Shown here: piece after piece, positions 54,108 through 62,308 of the stretch
How positions within the stretch are numbered: position 1 is the stretch's first letter
Layout of the letters: every line of letters begins with the position of its first letter
Origin: Oscillospiraceae bacterium
GTDB lineage: Bacteria; Bacillota; Clostridia; Oscillospirales; Ruminococcaceae
Direction of reading: 5' to 3'
DNA: 64,000 nucleotides
Assembly (NCBI GenBank): GCA_900770285.1
Contig: CAAGJO010000024.1
Coordinates: 56,215-120,214, forward strand
Position numbers and translations under genes: made by a program
Notes under the pieces: generated by a model
Databases searched by the model: none
What the model was told of the DNA's origin: nothing
The model's input: the letters and a program-made list of their open reading frames with translations, nothing else

Positions 54108-54800
54108 TTATTCCGGTTTTTCAAAGCGCCTGCGCAAAGTTTGCAATGCTTTTTTCTCTATTCGTGAAATATACGACCGTGAAATATTCAGCTTTGCAGC
54201 AGTTTCTCGCTGTGTCAACGGCATTTCGCCGTTAAGTCCGTATCTCATGATAATTATACTTCTTTCTCTTTCGTCGAGTACCTGGTCAATGTATTTGTAA
54301 AGCAATTCCGTTTTTATTTTCAGCTCGATTTTATCGTCAAGAGATGTTCCTTCAGAAATAATATCTATTAAAGTGAGCTGATTTCCGTTCTTATCTGTTT
54401 CAATGGGTTCATCAAAATGCAGATCTCCGGCAGTTTTTTTCTGTCCACGAAAATGCATAAGAATTTCATTTTCAACGCATCTGCTGCCATAGGTTGCAAA
54501 TCTGCAGCCTTTTGTGTAGTCGAAGGTAGATACGGCTTTTATTAAACCAATTGTACCAATTGATATCAAATCTTCCTGATCACCTGCATTGGAATAATAT
54601 TTCTTTATTATGTGTGCTACAAGCCTTAAATTGTGTTCAATCAACTTTTCTCTTGCCTCTTTGTCACCCTCTGCCATGCGTTCAAAATATTCACGCTCCT
54701 GTTTTGCCGATAAAGGTTTAGGAAAAACTTTTTGCCCGTCAAAGTGCAGTGCCAAAAACATAAAGTGATTAACAATAAAATCCAGTATAAAGCTAAACAT
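54108..54800 (-). CDS. sigK: Sporulation sigma factor, SigK/SigE type
   Basis: 230 aa. A hydrophobic N-terminal pro-like stretch (MFSFILDFIVNHFMFLALHF) is followed by KPLSAKQEREYFERMAEGD, region 2 with NLRLVAHIIKKYYSNAGDQEDLISIGTIGLIKAVSTF and region 4 with RETAAKLNISRSYISRIEK. It directs mother-cell sporulation genes. It is uninterrupted (no skin-type element). sigE is the alternative; length and sequence such as DEPIETDKNGNQLTLIDI favour SigK. A GGAGG site precedes the ATG. Confidence 0.85.
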   Translation of the reverse strand: MFSFILDFIVNHFMFLALHFDGQKVFPKPLSAKQEREYFERMAEGDKEAREKLIEHNLRLVAHIIKKYYSNAGDQEDLISIGTIGLIKAVSTFDYTKGCRFATYGSRCVENEILMHFRGQKKTAGDLHFDEPIETDKNGNQLTLIDIISEGTSLDDKIELKIKTELLYKYIDQVLDERERSIIIMRYGLNGEMPLTQRETAAKLNISRSYISRIEKKALQTLRRRFEKPE

Positions 54801-54874
54801 AAAAAAAGACCTCCCGAATTATGATAGTTGTTTTATACTATGCATAAATCGGGATTGTCTATTCATAAAATATT

Positions 54875-55291
54875 TTATTTGTCTCCAAACCATATTCTTA
54901 CGGAAAATCTGCATTGACATAATGGACATTTTGTATTGTGCTTTCCTCTTTTTCTAGGCAGACGCAAGGTCTTTCCGCAGTTTGGACAGCGTTTAAAGCA
55001 GTGGTCTTTGTTGTCTTTCATACGATTTAAAAGTTTTTCAAAAGAATTCTTTGCATTGCCAAAAATGTTTTGAAATTTAAAATTCTCTGCCGAACGCCTG
55101 GCAGCATTCCTTGAAAAAAACCGGAATAAAAAAAGTATAAGCAAGATCCATTGTATAATCATAATGATTATTGAGTGACAGAACAAATTTACCATAGATA
55201 ATAAAAGAGCTGCAATTGCTATAGCAATGTTCAGTGAGTCAATTCCATTTCTGCCGTACATAAAATTATAAAGCCATTGTCTGAATTTCAT
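54875..55291 (-). CDS. Zinc-ribbon membrane protein
   Basis: 138 aa from MKFRQWLYNFMYGRNG at 55291 with GGGAGG upstream. There are two membrane segments (about 21-60, IAIAIAALLLSMVNLF and IIQWILLILFLFRFF). The C-terminal cytoplasmic zinc ribbon has CPNCGKTLRLPRKRGKHNTKCPLCQCRF. Proteins of this type occur widely in Clostridia; function unknown. It is read toward sigK but separated by about 75 nt. Confidence 0.8.
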   Translation of the reverse strand: MKFRQWLYNFMYGRNGIDSLNIAIAIAALLLSMVNLFCHSIIIMIIQWILLILFLFRFFSRNAARRSAENFKFQNIFGNAKNSFEKLLNRMKDNKDHCFKRCPNCGKTLRLPRKRGKHNTKCPLCQCRFSVRIWFGDK

Positions 55292-55397
55292 AAATATAAG
55301 CCTCCCAAACAAAAAGGGGTACGCATAATGCTAACGCCACATAAGGAAGTAATTTGAAAAACTCTTCAAAATAAAACTTTATGGGCGTTGCAAAGGC

Positions 55398-55440
55398 GAA
55401 AGACAGCGTAGAAGGCAAAATGCTTTTTACGCTGTCTTTC
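55398..55440. terminator. Long hairpin at the border of the core and accessory regions
   Basis: GAAAGACAGCGTA (55398-55410) pairs perfectly with TACGCTGTCTTTC (55428-55440) across a 17-nt loop, 13 bp. T-rich sequence follows on the plus strand (TTTATG). It may be a bidirectional terminator or an element end. Confidence 0.65.
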
Positions 55441-55517
55441 TTTATGTTCAAAAAAATCGCACATTCGTCATCTTAATAATCTCCTGCTACAATGTAGATG
55501 AAAAGGAGGTTGAGCTT

Positions 55518-55703
55518 ATGCGAAAGCAAAAATACTACTTAGCGATTGATGATTATGAGCGTAGCGTTATTATCAACAGTCTGAACAATTTGAGAAATAA
55601 ACTGATTTCAGACGGAAGATATACAGATGCAGTTGATGAACTGATTATCAAATTTGCTCACGCACCGCTTAAGAAATTCAAGATAAAGATGACGGAGGTT
55701 TAA
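55518..55703 (+). CDS. Transposon-associated small conserved protein
   Basis: 61 aa. MRKQKYYLAIDDYERSVIIN, then LNNLRNKLISDGRYTDAVDEL and a basic end KKFKIKMTEV. This type of small protein is common in gut-clostridial integrative elements just before tnpV. AAAAGGAGG lies upstream and tnpV starts 4 nt after its stop. Function unknown. Confidence 0.75.
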   Translation: MRKQKYYLAIDDYERSVIINSLNNLRNKLISDGRYTDAVDELIIKFAHAPLKKFKIKMTEV

Positions 55704-55707
55704 GATT

Positions 55708-56085
55708 ATGGAAAAAACAATTTTTGAGCAAATGGGCGGTACATACGAACAGCAGGGAGATTATCTTATTCCCTGTTTGAAATTACCCGCCGAAAAAGAA
55801 GAAAGATATATAGGTGTTTGGGGACAGCGACATTTGCGGTATCTGAAAGAATACCGCAGGATTACATATGCTAATCTTCTCACAAGTGGCAAGCTGAATA
55901 CCTACCTCGCCGACATCGACAAGCAGGCGCAGGAACGCTTTGAACGGCTCGTAGAGGATATGAAATTGGCGCAGGGTATCACGGAACAACTAAAGGCTGA
56001 AAATGCCTTAGAATGGGTAGGAAGGATGAACAACATTCGAGCGTGTGCTATGGAGATTGTTAATGAGGAAATCATTTACGCATAG
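55708..56085 (+). CDS. tnpV: TnpV family transposon-encoded protein
   Basis: 125 aa. Typical TnpV pattern: EQMGGTYEQQGDYLIPCL, IGVWGQRHLRYLKEYRRITYANLLTSGKL, NTYLADIDKQAQERFERLVEDM and MNNIRACAMEIVNEE. The family accompanies Tn4451-type and ICE-like elements, with an unknown role. No transposase or relaxase is present here, so this region is likely a remnant or only one edge of an element. Confidence 0.85.
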   Translation: MEKTIFEQMGGTYEQQGDYLIPCLKLPAEKEERYIGVWGQRHLRYLKEYRRITYANLLTSGKLNTYLADIDKQAQERFERLVEDMKLAQGITEQLKAENALEWVGRMNNIRACAMEIVNEEIIYA

Positions 56086-56110
56086 TTGTAACGCATAAGA
56101 AGTTTAAATC

Positions 56111-56146
56111 GGAGGGCAAGGTTTGAATTCTTTGCCCTCCTGATTT
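56111..56146 (+). terminator. Terminator after tnpV
   Basis: GGAGGGCAAGG (56111-56121), 8-nt loop, CTTTGCCCTCC (56130-56140), with TGATTTTTG behind. Confidence 0.8.
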
Positions 56147-56258
56147 TTGCCTTGAAAAATAGCGGAAACACAGAGGACATTGTTAAAAAACCGTTACATG
56201 CTGTTGCTATGCGTGTGTCGTTAGAAAAAATCATTACCTACATTTTTATGCAATTCTA

Positions 56259-56331
56259 TTGACAAACAGAAATGACAAGAATATAATGTAATATGACAAT
56301 ATAAGTTGTCAATTAGACAAATAAGATTGTC
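56259..56331 (+). promoter_or_regulatory. Promoter with two tandem operators before an XRE gene
   Basis: -35 TTGACA (56259-56264), 17-nt spacer, -10 TATAAT (56282-56287): consensus promoter. Two operator-like dyads follow: TGACAA-TATAAG-TTGTCA (56294-56311) and GACAA-ATAAGA-TTGTC (56316-56331), both with 6-nt spacers. Their centres are 21 bp apart, two helical turns, consistent with cooperative binding by the XRE protein encoded next. The rest of 56147-56258 shows nothing. Confidence 0.75.
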
Positions 56332-56346
56332 ATTTGGAGGTGCTGT

Positions 56347-56562
56347 ATGATATTGCGAAATCGTTTGAAAGAACGCAGAGCCGCGCTGAATGTCAATCAA
56401 CAGGAAATGGGGCGCTTATGCGGCGTTTCAAGACAGACAATCAGCCTGATTGAACGAGGCGACTATTCGCCGTCTGTCACCCTTGCCCTGACGATTGCCA
56501 AGGTATGCGGCGTCACGGTAGAAGATGTTTTCTATTTACAGGAGGAAGAAGATAATGGATAA
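56347..56562 (+). CDS. XRE-family repressor (small)
   Basis: 71 aa, a single helix-turn-helix domain: LKERRAALNVNQQEMGRLCGVSRQTISLIERGDYSPSVTLAL. It is probably the autoregulator of its operon, binding the tandem TTGTC dyads in its promoter. It overlaps the DUF3169 gene by 8 nt (GATAATGGATAA). Confidence 0.88.
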   Translation: MILRNRLKERRAALNVNQQEMGRLCGVSRQTISLIERGDYSPSVTLALTIAKVCGVTVEDVFYLQEEEDNG

Positions 56563-57346
56563 CAATGAAATCAAAAAAGCAAATCGAAAGGCTCTGCCGA
56601 AATTTATTCTTATAATGGTTCTCAGCTTAATTATCGGTGGCGGGTTTGGGTTTTGCGCTGCAAGATACGGACTGAACACGCTGGCGGGCGGTATGAAAAG
56701 TATAGGAGATTTTTTCGGAACTTATATTGCCCCTTGGCTGATGTTGGCGGCAGCGGCTGTCGTGCCGGTGGTTTGCATTCCGATTTACAGAAGTGCAAAA
56801 AGGTTGCTCGCCTCATGGGACGGCGAAAATGAGGAAACATCCGATACGATTGATAATAAACTTTCCATTGTCATTTGGATTACAAGTGCAGCCCTTATTC
56901 TCTCTTACTTTCTCATTGCTGCTTCGTATTCCGGTGGTTTTTCCACTTTTGAAAACCAGAATAGTATGGTTTCGTTTGTTGTAGGTATTGTCGGCTTCTT
57001 CGCCATTTTGATTGAAGCTGTCATTATCCAGCAGAAGTGCGTTGACGCCGCCAAGAAAACAAATCCCGAAAAAACAGCGTCCGTATATGACACAAAATTC
57101 CAAAAGAAATGGATGGACAGTTGTGATGAAGCAGAGAAGATAATGATCGGAAAGTGCGCTTTTAAAGCGTACAGCGCCACCAACACCGTCTGTTCTGCAC
57201 TCGCCATAGTGCTTGCTGTCTGTGCGCTTGTTTTCGAAATAGGCTTTTTACCGTCACTTGTAGTGTGCATTATTTGGATTGTCAATCAGTCGGTATATTG
57301 CAAGGAAGCATTAAGATATTCAAAAGCCGGAAATAAAATTTCCTGA
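56555..57346 (+). CDS. DUF3169-family membrane protein
   Basis: 263 aa from MDNNEIKKANRKALPKF at 56555. There are five or six membrane segments (FILIMVLSLIIGGGFGFCAA, WLMLAAAAVVPVVCIPI, LSIVIWITSAALILSYFLI, VSFVVGIVGFFAILIEAVI, TVCSALAIVLAVCALVFEIGF). A cytoplasmic helix links them. Such genes are regularly paired with an XRE repressor in Firmicutes; the role is unknown, possibly in immunity or membrane stress. No catalytic motif. Confidence 0.78.
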   Translation: MDNNEIKKANRKALPKFILIMVLSLIIGGGFGFCAARYGLNTLAGGMKSIGDFFGTYIAPWLMLAAAAVVPVVCIPIYRSAKRLLASWDGENEETSDTIDNKLSIVIWITSAALILSYFLIAASYSGGFSTFENQNSMVSFVVGIVGFFAILIEAVIIQQKCVDAAKKTNPEKTASVYDTKFQKKWMDSCDEAEKIMIGKCAFKAYSATNTVCSALAIVLAVCALVFEIGFLPSLVVCIIWIVNQSVYCKEALRYSKAGNKIS

Positions 57347-57368
57347 AAGACCGACAGGAGGGTAAGTA

Positions 57369-57719
57369 ATGACAAATTATTGGTGGCTTGTCGTTATTCT
57401 GATTATCTTTTGGTTGATTAGGAAAAGGCGGAGAACAGCGGCGGCTGTGTGGCAAATACAAAACAGGAGAAAACAAAACAAGGAGATATTGGTTATGAAA
57501 GAACTTGCAAGACAATTTATCGGTGAAGATTGCATCATTTATACGATTACTTCAAACGACGGCAGCTTACAGGGCGTAATAAAGGAAATTGATGACGGCG
57601 GTATGGTAATCGAGAGAAATTCAGGCGAACGGGAAATTATCAATCTTGATTTTGTCACCCGTATCAGACAGTATCCGAAAAAGAAAAATGGAAAGAAGAA
57701 GTCGGTTGTATTTGACTGA
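57369..57719 (+). CDS. Membrane-anchored or split DUF6897-like protein
   Basis: 116 aa from the ATG at 57369 (GGAGGG upstream). An N-terminal membrane segment (WWLVVILIIFWLI) and an arginine-rich turn are followed, from Met43, by a small beta-barrel-like domain (FIGEDCIIYTITSNDGSLQ, GGMVIERNSGEREIINLDFV). A second strong site (AAGGAG) lies before Met43 at 57495, which would give a 74-aa soluble protein. Either start is possible, and both may be used. Confidence 0.6.
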   Translation: MTNYWWLVVILIIFWLIRKRRRTAAAVWQIQNRRKQNKEILVMKELARQFIGEDCIIYTITSNDGSLQGVIKEIDDGGMVIERNSGEREIINLDFVTRIRQYPKKKNGKKKSVVFD

Positions 57720-57757
57720 GCATTTAGAGAATAAGAAATTTGCGGGAGGATAATAAT

Positions 57758-58381
57758 GTGGCGCAGATAATATGGAATGGCAATAAAAACTGGGATGAAG
57801 TTTGTGAGGTAAAGCAGCCCTGGGACAGAGAGATTGCGGGGAAAAGCATTCCTGAAAACTCGGTTCTGATTGACAGACCAAATGACATATTTAAGTCCTC
57901 TATCCCATATATTATTCTTCCTTGCATTGTATGCTTTGTTGCGATTTTCATCAAAAAGGCAAAAGTAGATGAATTTATATTTGATTTGTGGTTTATGCCG
58001 CTGTCATTTATTATTGGCTTCTTTGTTGCGATGCCGTTACATGAATTTCTTCATGCTATAAGCTATCCAAAGGGAGCAAAAGTCTATATAGGAGTATGTA
58101 TAAAGCAGTTGAGAGCATATGCTGAATCCTCTGTCGCGCTTAGCAGAGGACGATATATAATGATGTCATTGGCACCTATGATTCCGGGGATACTCTTTCT
58201 TACTGTTTTCTTAGTCTGCCCGATTACGACGAAATGGTTGATGACAATATGCGTAGTGCCTGCGATGATGGGATTGATTTCTCCGGCACCAGATTATATG
58301 GATGTATTCATCATTTTGCGGAAAGTACCGAGAGGAGCAATGATTCAGCCAACAGAAAACGGCTTAGTTTGGTATCTCTAA
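57758..58381 (+). CDS. DUF3267-type membrane metalloprotease-like protein
   Basis: 207 aa from the GTG at 57758 (GGGAGGA 8 nt upstream; an overlapping ATG is out of frame). The putative zinc motif HEFLHAISYPKGA (HExxH) is in a membrane segment, with an acidic motif SPAPDYMDVF nearer the C-terminus that could give the third ligand. There are four membrane segments. The family is related to site-2 protease-like enzymes but few are characterised. Confidence 0.78.
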   Translation: MAQIIWNGNKNWDEVCEVKQPWDREIAGKSIPENSVLIDRPNDIFKSSIPYIILPCIVCFVAIFIKKAKVDEFIFDLWFMPLSFIIGFFVAMPLHEFLHAISYPKGAKVYIGVCIKQLRAYAESSVALSRGRYIMMSLAPMIPGILFLTVFLVCPITTKWLMTICVVPAMMGLISPAPDYMDVFIILRKVPRGAMIQPTENGLVWYL

Positions 58382-58539
58382 TACAATAGATTTGCTTTTT
58401 GTTCCGATATGGTAAAGAAAACACAGAAAATCATCAATGCAACCTGTAGTTTACATTTAGAACTTCGATGATGGTGGTCTTTCTGACATCAAACAGGTAA
58501 TATTATCAATAACAAATTGTTCAGATTGGAGGACGCACT

Positions 58540-59322
58540 ATGACATTAGGTGATAAATTATCAAAATTACGAAAAGAAAATAATTATACGCAGGAACAGC
58601 TTGCCGATATTCTCGGAGTATCAAGACAGGCAATCAGCAAATGGGAAAGCAACATTACATATCCCGAAACCGACAAACTGATACGGATGAGCGAGTTATT
58701 TAACTGCTCGTTAGATTATCTGCTTAAAGAATCAGAAGAATCAGACAACAAAAATCAGCACAATGAGGAAATCCTCTTTTTCAGAAAGCATTTGCGTGAG
58801 AGAAAAAGTGAAAAAACAGTATGGGGTATGCCCCTGTGGCATATCGGCAGGAACGCAAGAGGCTTTGTTGCCGTGGGCTTGAATGCCCGTGGAGTAATTG
58901 CAGTCGGATTAAAAGCAACAGGAATTATTTCCCTCGGTATGCTGTCCATTGGCGTGTTATCGCTCGGTATGCTGTCCATTGGTTTGCTTTCCCTCGGAAT
59001 GTTTGCACTTGGCATTCTGTCCGCCGGCTGTTTTTCTGTCGGTGTATTTGCGACCGGTGCAATCAGTTTGGGTATCATTTCCCTCGGTGCAATCGCAATC
59101 GGCGATTTTTCAGTCGGAGCATTATCCATTGGAAAATATTTTGCCCTTGGTGACAATGCCAGAGCAATGATTGCGTTAGGAGATACCGAAGCCGCAGGAA
59201 GTGTATTTCAGAAAATCGGCGAGCTTTCCATGCAGGATATTACCGTTGTAAAGCAATCGCTCGATACTATCGTTCCTCCTTACCTTTCGTGGGCGAAAGA
59301 AATAATCAAGCTGTTTTTATAA
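58540..59322 (+). CDS. XRE regulator fused to a glycine pentapeptide-repeat domain
   Basis: 260 aa. XRE helix-turn-helix at residues 5-60 (QEQLADILGVSRQAISKWESN). From about 108 to 197 there are 18 consecutive five-residue units, each starting with Gly: GFVAV, GLNAR, GVIAV, GLKAT, GIISL and so on to GALSI. The third and fifth positions are mostly aliphatic and the fourth is Ser or Ala. A helical tail follows. The pattern is like a pentapeptide-repeat beta-solenoid, though the usual A(D/N)LxX is replaced by G-x-(L/I/F)-(S/A)-(L/I/V). Partner and ligand unknown. Confidence 0.85.
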   Translation: MTLGDKLSKLRKENNYTQEQLADILGVSRQAISKWESNITYPETDKLIRMSELFNCSLDYLLKESEESDNKNQHNEEILFFRKHLRERKSEKTVWGMPLWHIGRNARGFVAVGLNARGVIAVGLKATGIISLGMLSIGVLSLGMLSIGLLSLGMFALGILSAGCFSVGVFATGAISLGIISLGAIAIGDFSVGALSIGKYFALGDNARAMIALGDTEAAGSVFQKIGELSMQDITVVKQSLDTIVPPYLSWAKEIIKLFL

Positions 59323-59480
59323 GGTTTTATGTGCTGTCAAATACTTTTGACATCGTGTTTTCAGAGAAGTAAAACAGATTTGATACATTAAGTAGCACAA
59401 ATGTAATCAGTTATTTCTTGTGAAATTCCTGCCAAATCGCTATGATGAGCCTGCAAATAAAAAGCAAGGAGAACTCAAAA

Positions 59481-60125
59481 ATGAGTTTAGGAGAAAAAAT
59501 CAGAGAGCAAAGAAAACAGGCAGGTCTTTCACAGGAGCAGCTTGCTGAAAAGTTAAATGTGTCCAGACAGGCAATTACCAAATGGGAAACAGACAAAGGT
59601 ATCCCCGATGTTGCCAATCTGATTGCAATCAGTGATGAATTTGCGCTGAGCCTCGATGAGCTGATTAAGGGAGATGTTGCTGTAAAAAAGAAAATAATTG
59701 CCGACAGCTCCGCTAAGAAGTGGCACGCACTTGTTATTGTATACTTAGTGGCGATAGTGGCGTATATCGCCTATTTTGCAATCTGTCATAGGATTTTGAT
59801 GATTGGATTTTTGATTGCGACGCTGTTTATGCTGTTCTTTGAACTGAGAATCTTCATTAAAGAGAGAATATATCGACAGGGAAAAACAACAAGACAGAAT
59901 AAAAATGGAGAAACAAAAAGTACGATGAATGCCACAAAAATCATAAGTGTACTCATTGGCGGCGTACTGGGAGCAATTTGTGCAGGTATTACGGCATTTC
60001 TTTTGGGAAATCCATTTGCTTCGGCTGCTGTAGGATTTGTATGGTGTTTCGCTGGTTACTATATTGGAAAATGTATCGGTAAAGCCAGAGAAAAATCAAA
60101 AGGAGAAAAGAGCAAAAGTAACTGA
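59481..60125 (+). CDS. XRE regulator with membrane segments
   Basis: 214 aa from MSLGEKIREQRKQAGLSQEQ at 59481 (GGAGAA upstream). HTH at 3-60, then a basic linker, two membrane segments (about 82-112), a long charged cytoplasmic loop, and a C-terminal glycine-rich membrane hairpin (VLIGGVLGAICAGITAFLLG, GFVWCFAGYYIGKCIG). Paralogue of the next gene at its N-terminus; both share REQRKQAGLSQEQL-like sequence and similar DNA over that block. Confidence 0.85.
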   Translation: MSLGEKIREQRKQAGLSQEQLAEKLNVSRQAITKWETDKGIPDVANLIAISDEFALSLDELIKGDVAVKKKIIADSSAKKWHALVIVYLVAIVAYIAYFAICHRILMIGFLIATLFMLFFELRIFIKERIYRQGKTTRQNKNGETKSTMNATKIISVLIGGVLGAICAGITAFLLGNPFASAAVGFVWCFAGYYIGKCIGKAREKSKGEKSKSN

Positions 60126-60243
60126 ATATCTTATATTTCGGCTTTGTCACGCAGAGTAACAGCATTGTCATAGATAGTTTATTGCATTTTATGACGTTCG
60201 GGATTACATTGGGTTCATCAAAACAATCAAGGAGGTCATCACA

Positions 60244-60834
60244 ATGACATTAGGTGAAAAATTAAAAGAAGCAAGAAAACAGGCAGGTCTTTCCCAAGAG
60301 CAGTTATCTGAGAAATTGGGTGTTTCCCGTTCTGCGGTTGCAAAATGGGAAACCGATAACGGTATTCCCGATGTAGATAATCTGAAAATTCTTTCCAAAT
60401 TACTGAATGTGAGCATTGATTATCTGCTCGACAACGGCGAAGCGATTGACCAATTGGTTATGCGTGAACCGTATAACTTATCGGAATACGGTAAGGGCAG
60501 TAAGGGTAAACGGAAAGACCGTGCTGTGCTGGATAAGTTCCCTAATGCAGAAATCCACACCCTTATTGGAGAACAGAAACTGACAAAGGGTGAAAAAGTA
60601 ATTGACAATGTGATTGGCATCTTCACCGATGCTCCGTTTGGAATACCCGGTCTTATCAACTCGGTAAAAAATACGGATAAACAGTTTTATTTGGTGGAAA
60701 AAGACGGCAAGCAGTTTTTTGTTACCGTGACGGATGAGTTTATTGAAACCCGTCAGCTTGCCAAGCGTGTGAACGGCAAAAAAATTGAAATCGGAAATTG
60801 GAAATTCACCAAATGTGAATACGAAGTTAAATAA
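60244..60834 (+). CDS. XRE regulator with unrecognised C-terminal domain
   Basis: 196 aa. HTH at 3-60 (EQLSEKLGVSRSAVAKWETD). The rest (about 85-196) is soluble and strand-rich: NAEIHTLIGEQKLTKGEKVID, KQFYLVEKDGKQFFVTVTDEF and KKIEIGNWKFTKCEY at the end. I do not recognise the fold. GGAGG lies upstream. One of four adjacent XRE genes with unrelated C-terminal halves. Confidence 0.82.
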   Translation: MTLGEKLKEARKQAGLSQEQLSEKLGVSRSAVAKWETDNGIPDVDNLKILSKLLNVSIDYLLDNGEAIDQLVMREPYNLSEYGKGSKGKRKDRAVLDKFPNAEIHTLIGEQKLTKGEKVIDNVIGIFTDAPFGIPGLINSVKNTDKQFYLVEKDGKQFFVTVTDEFIETRQLAKRVNGKKIEIGNWKFTKCEYEVK

Positions 60835-60930
60835 TGACTCTATGCTTCGTTGATAATTAAAACTCTACACTTCGTGTGTGTTAATCCAATCATTCATCAT
60901 ATAAAATAACGGTGGAAAGGAGGAAAACCG

Positions 60931-61536
60931 ATGAACCAAATCAAAATCGGAAAATTCATTTCCGATACAAGAAAAGAAAAAAATATGACACAAAAACAAC
61001 TTGCCGACGCACTATCCATCAGCGATAAAACAATATCAAAATGGGAATGCGGAAAAGGGCTGCCGGAGGTTTCTCTTATGTTGCCGTTATGTGAGATGTT
61101 ACAAATTACCGTCAATGACCTACTGACCGGCGCAAGAGTTTCCGAGGTAGATTATCAAAAGAAAGCTGAGGAAAATATGGTGAATTTGATGAAAGAAAAC
61201 GAAGAAAACAAGAAACGAATGGTGCTATCCATCGTGAGCGGCGTTATTACTATAATTGCAGTATTATCGCTGGTTGTTATAGCTTCTTATATTGAACTGC
61301 CGGCAATAGCGAGAATTGCTTTAATTGTATTTGCGATAGCAACCGCAGTTGTCGGTATAGGTGCTGCCGCTATGCTTGAAGTAAAAGCAGGATATTATGA
61401 GTGTCCGCATTGCAAAGCATTATTTGTTCCTACAATGAGCGAGTATGTGAAAGGATACCATACATTAACCAAGCGAAGATTAACTTGTCACGAATGTGGT
61501 AAGGTTGGAATGTGCAAGCACCGTATTATCCGATAG
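60931..61536 (+). CDS. XRE regulator with membrane helices and zinc ribbon
   Basis: 201 aa. HTH at 5-62 (QKQLADALSISDKTISKWECGKG). A coiled linker, two membrane segments (about 93-145, VLSIVSGVITIIAVLSLVVI and AIARIALIVFAIATAVVGIG), then a zinc ribbon (CPHCKALFVP ... CHECGKVGMCKH). This layout occurs in many Firmicutes; it may sense envelope state. GGAGG upstream. Confidence 0.87.
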   Translation: MNQIKIGKFISDTRKEKNMTQKQLADALSISDKTISKWECGKGLPEVSLMLPLCEMLQITVNDLLTGARVSEVDYQKKAEENMVNLMKENEENKKRMVLSIVSGVITIIAVLSLVVIASYIELPAIARIALIVFAIATAVVGIGAAAMLEVKAGYYECPHCKALFVPTMSEYVKGYHTLTKRRLTCHECGKVGMCKHRIIR

Positions 61537-61572
61537 GCAATATGCACTTATTAGCACAATATATACTTCTAA

Positions 61573-61594
61573 GGGGCCGCAGTTCTGCGGCTCC
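61573..61594 (+). terminator. Hairpin after the XRE cluster
   Basis: GGGGCCGCA, loop GTTC, TGCGGCTCC (one G-U). It is followed by GTTTATATA, a weak T tract. Confidence 0.65.
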
Positions 61595-61627
61595 GTTTAT
61601 ATATCCAAATAAATTTTCAGAAGGGTC

Positions 61628-61677
61628 TTCTCAAAATCGGTCAACGACTTTATAATATTATTGACCGAATCGGTTAA
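61628..61677 (+). promoter_or_regulatory. TetR-type promoter/operator
   Basis: -35 TTCTCA (61628-61633), 17-nt spacer, -10 TATAAT (61651-61656). ATCGGTCAA (61636-61644) lies between the boxes, and the dyad TTGACCG-AAT-CGGTTAA (61661-61677) covers the transcription start. Three matching half sites flank the -10, which suggests autorepression by the TetR protein. Confidence 0.65.
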
Positions 61678-61690
61678 TGGAGGTTGCGGT

Positions 61691-62302
61691 ATGAATGAAC
61701 GGTTCTTTTCTTTGCCTGCAGAAAAGCAGCAGGCAATCATAAACGCAGGATACAGGGTGTTTTCACAGAATTCCTATAAAAACAGCCCTATGAGTGAAAT
61801 TGCAGATGCGGCAGGCATCAGTAAATCCCTGCTCTTTCATTACTTTCACAACAAAAAAGAGCTGTATATGTTTCTGTGGGACAAATGTGCAGAGATAACC
61901 ATAAAATATCTGACAGAGTATAACTGTTACGGACAGAAAAATCTCTTTGAGAGTATGGAACGAGGTATGAGGGCAAAGATGGAAATTATTCGCCTCTACC
62001 CCGATATGGCGAACTTTACCATCAAGGCGTTTTACGAAAAGGACGCTGAAATATCGGCCGCCGTTCAGGAAAGCTACCACAAATACTTCAATCTGAAAGC
62101 GGATAAGACACTTCTGAACATGAATCCGGAACAGTTTACTCCGGGCCTTGATATTCCTATGATGTATCACGACATGTATTGGGCGTCTGAGGGCTATCTT
62201 TGGGAGATGGTTCAGCGTGATAATGTGGATATAGATGAGATGGAAAAAGGCTTTTCAGAGCTGATAAATTTTTGGAAAAGTATTTATCTTCGGAAGGAAT
62301 GA
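61691..62302 (+). CDS. TetR-family transcriptional regulator
   Basis: 203 aa from MNERFFSLPAEKQQAIINAG at 61691 (GGAGG upstream). HTH at about 25-50 (MSEIADAAGISKSLLFHYFHNK). The ligand domain is typical of regulators that precede ABC-2 exporters. It begins an operon with the broken ABC ATPase (6-nt gap) and the permease. Confidence 0.92.
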   Translation: MNERFFSLPAEKQQAIINAGYRVFSQNSYKNSPMSEIADAAGISKSLLFHYFHNKKELYMFLWDKCAEITIKYLTEYNCYGQKNLFESMERGMRAKMEIIRLYPDMANFTIKAFYEKDAEISAAVQESYHKYFNLKADKTLLNMNPEQFTPGLDIPMMYHDMYWASEGYLWEMVQRDNVDIDEMEKGFSELINFWKSIYLRKE

Positions 62303-62308
62303 CGGAAT

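Noticed and set aside
55266..55451. 61-codon minus-strand frame upstream of the zinc-ribbon membrane protein
   Set aside because: Overlaps the promoter region and the 13-bp hairpin; hydrophobic stretch but no ribosome site; probably chance.
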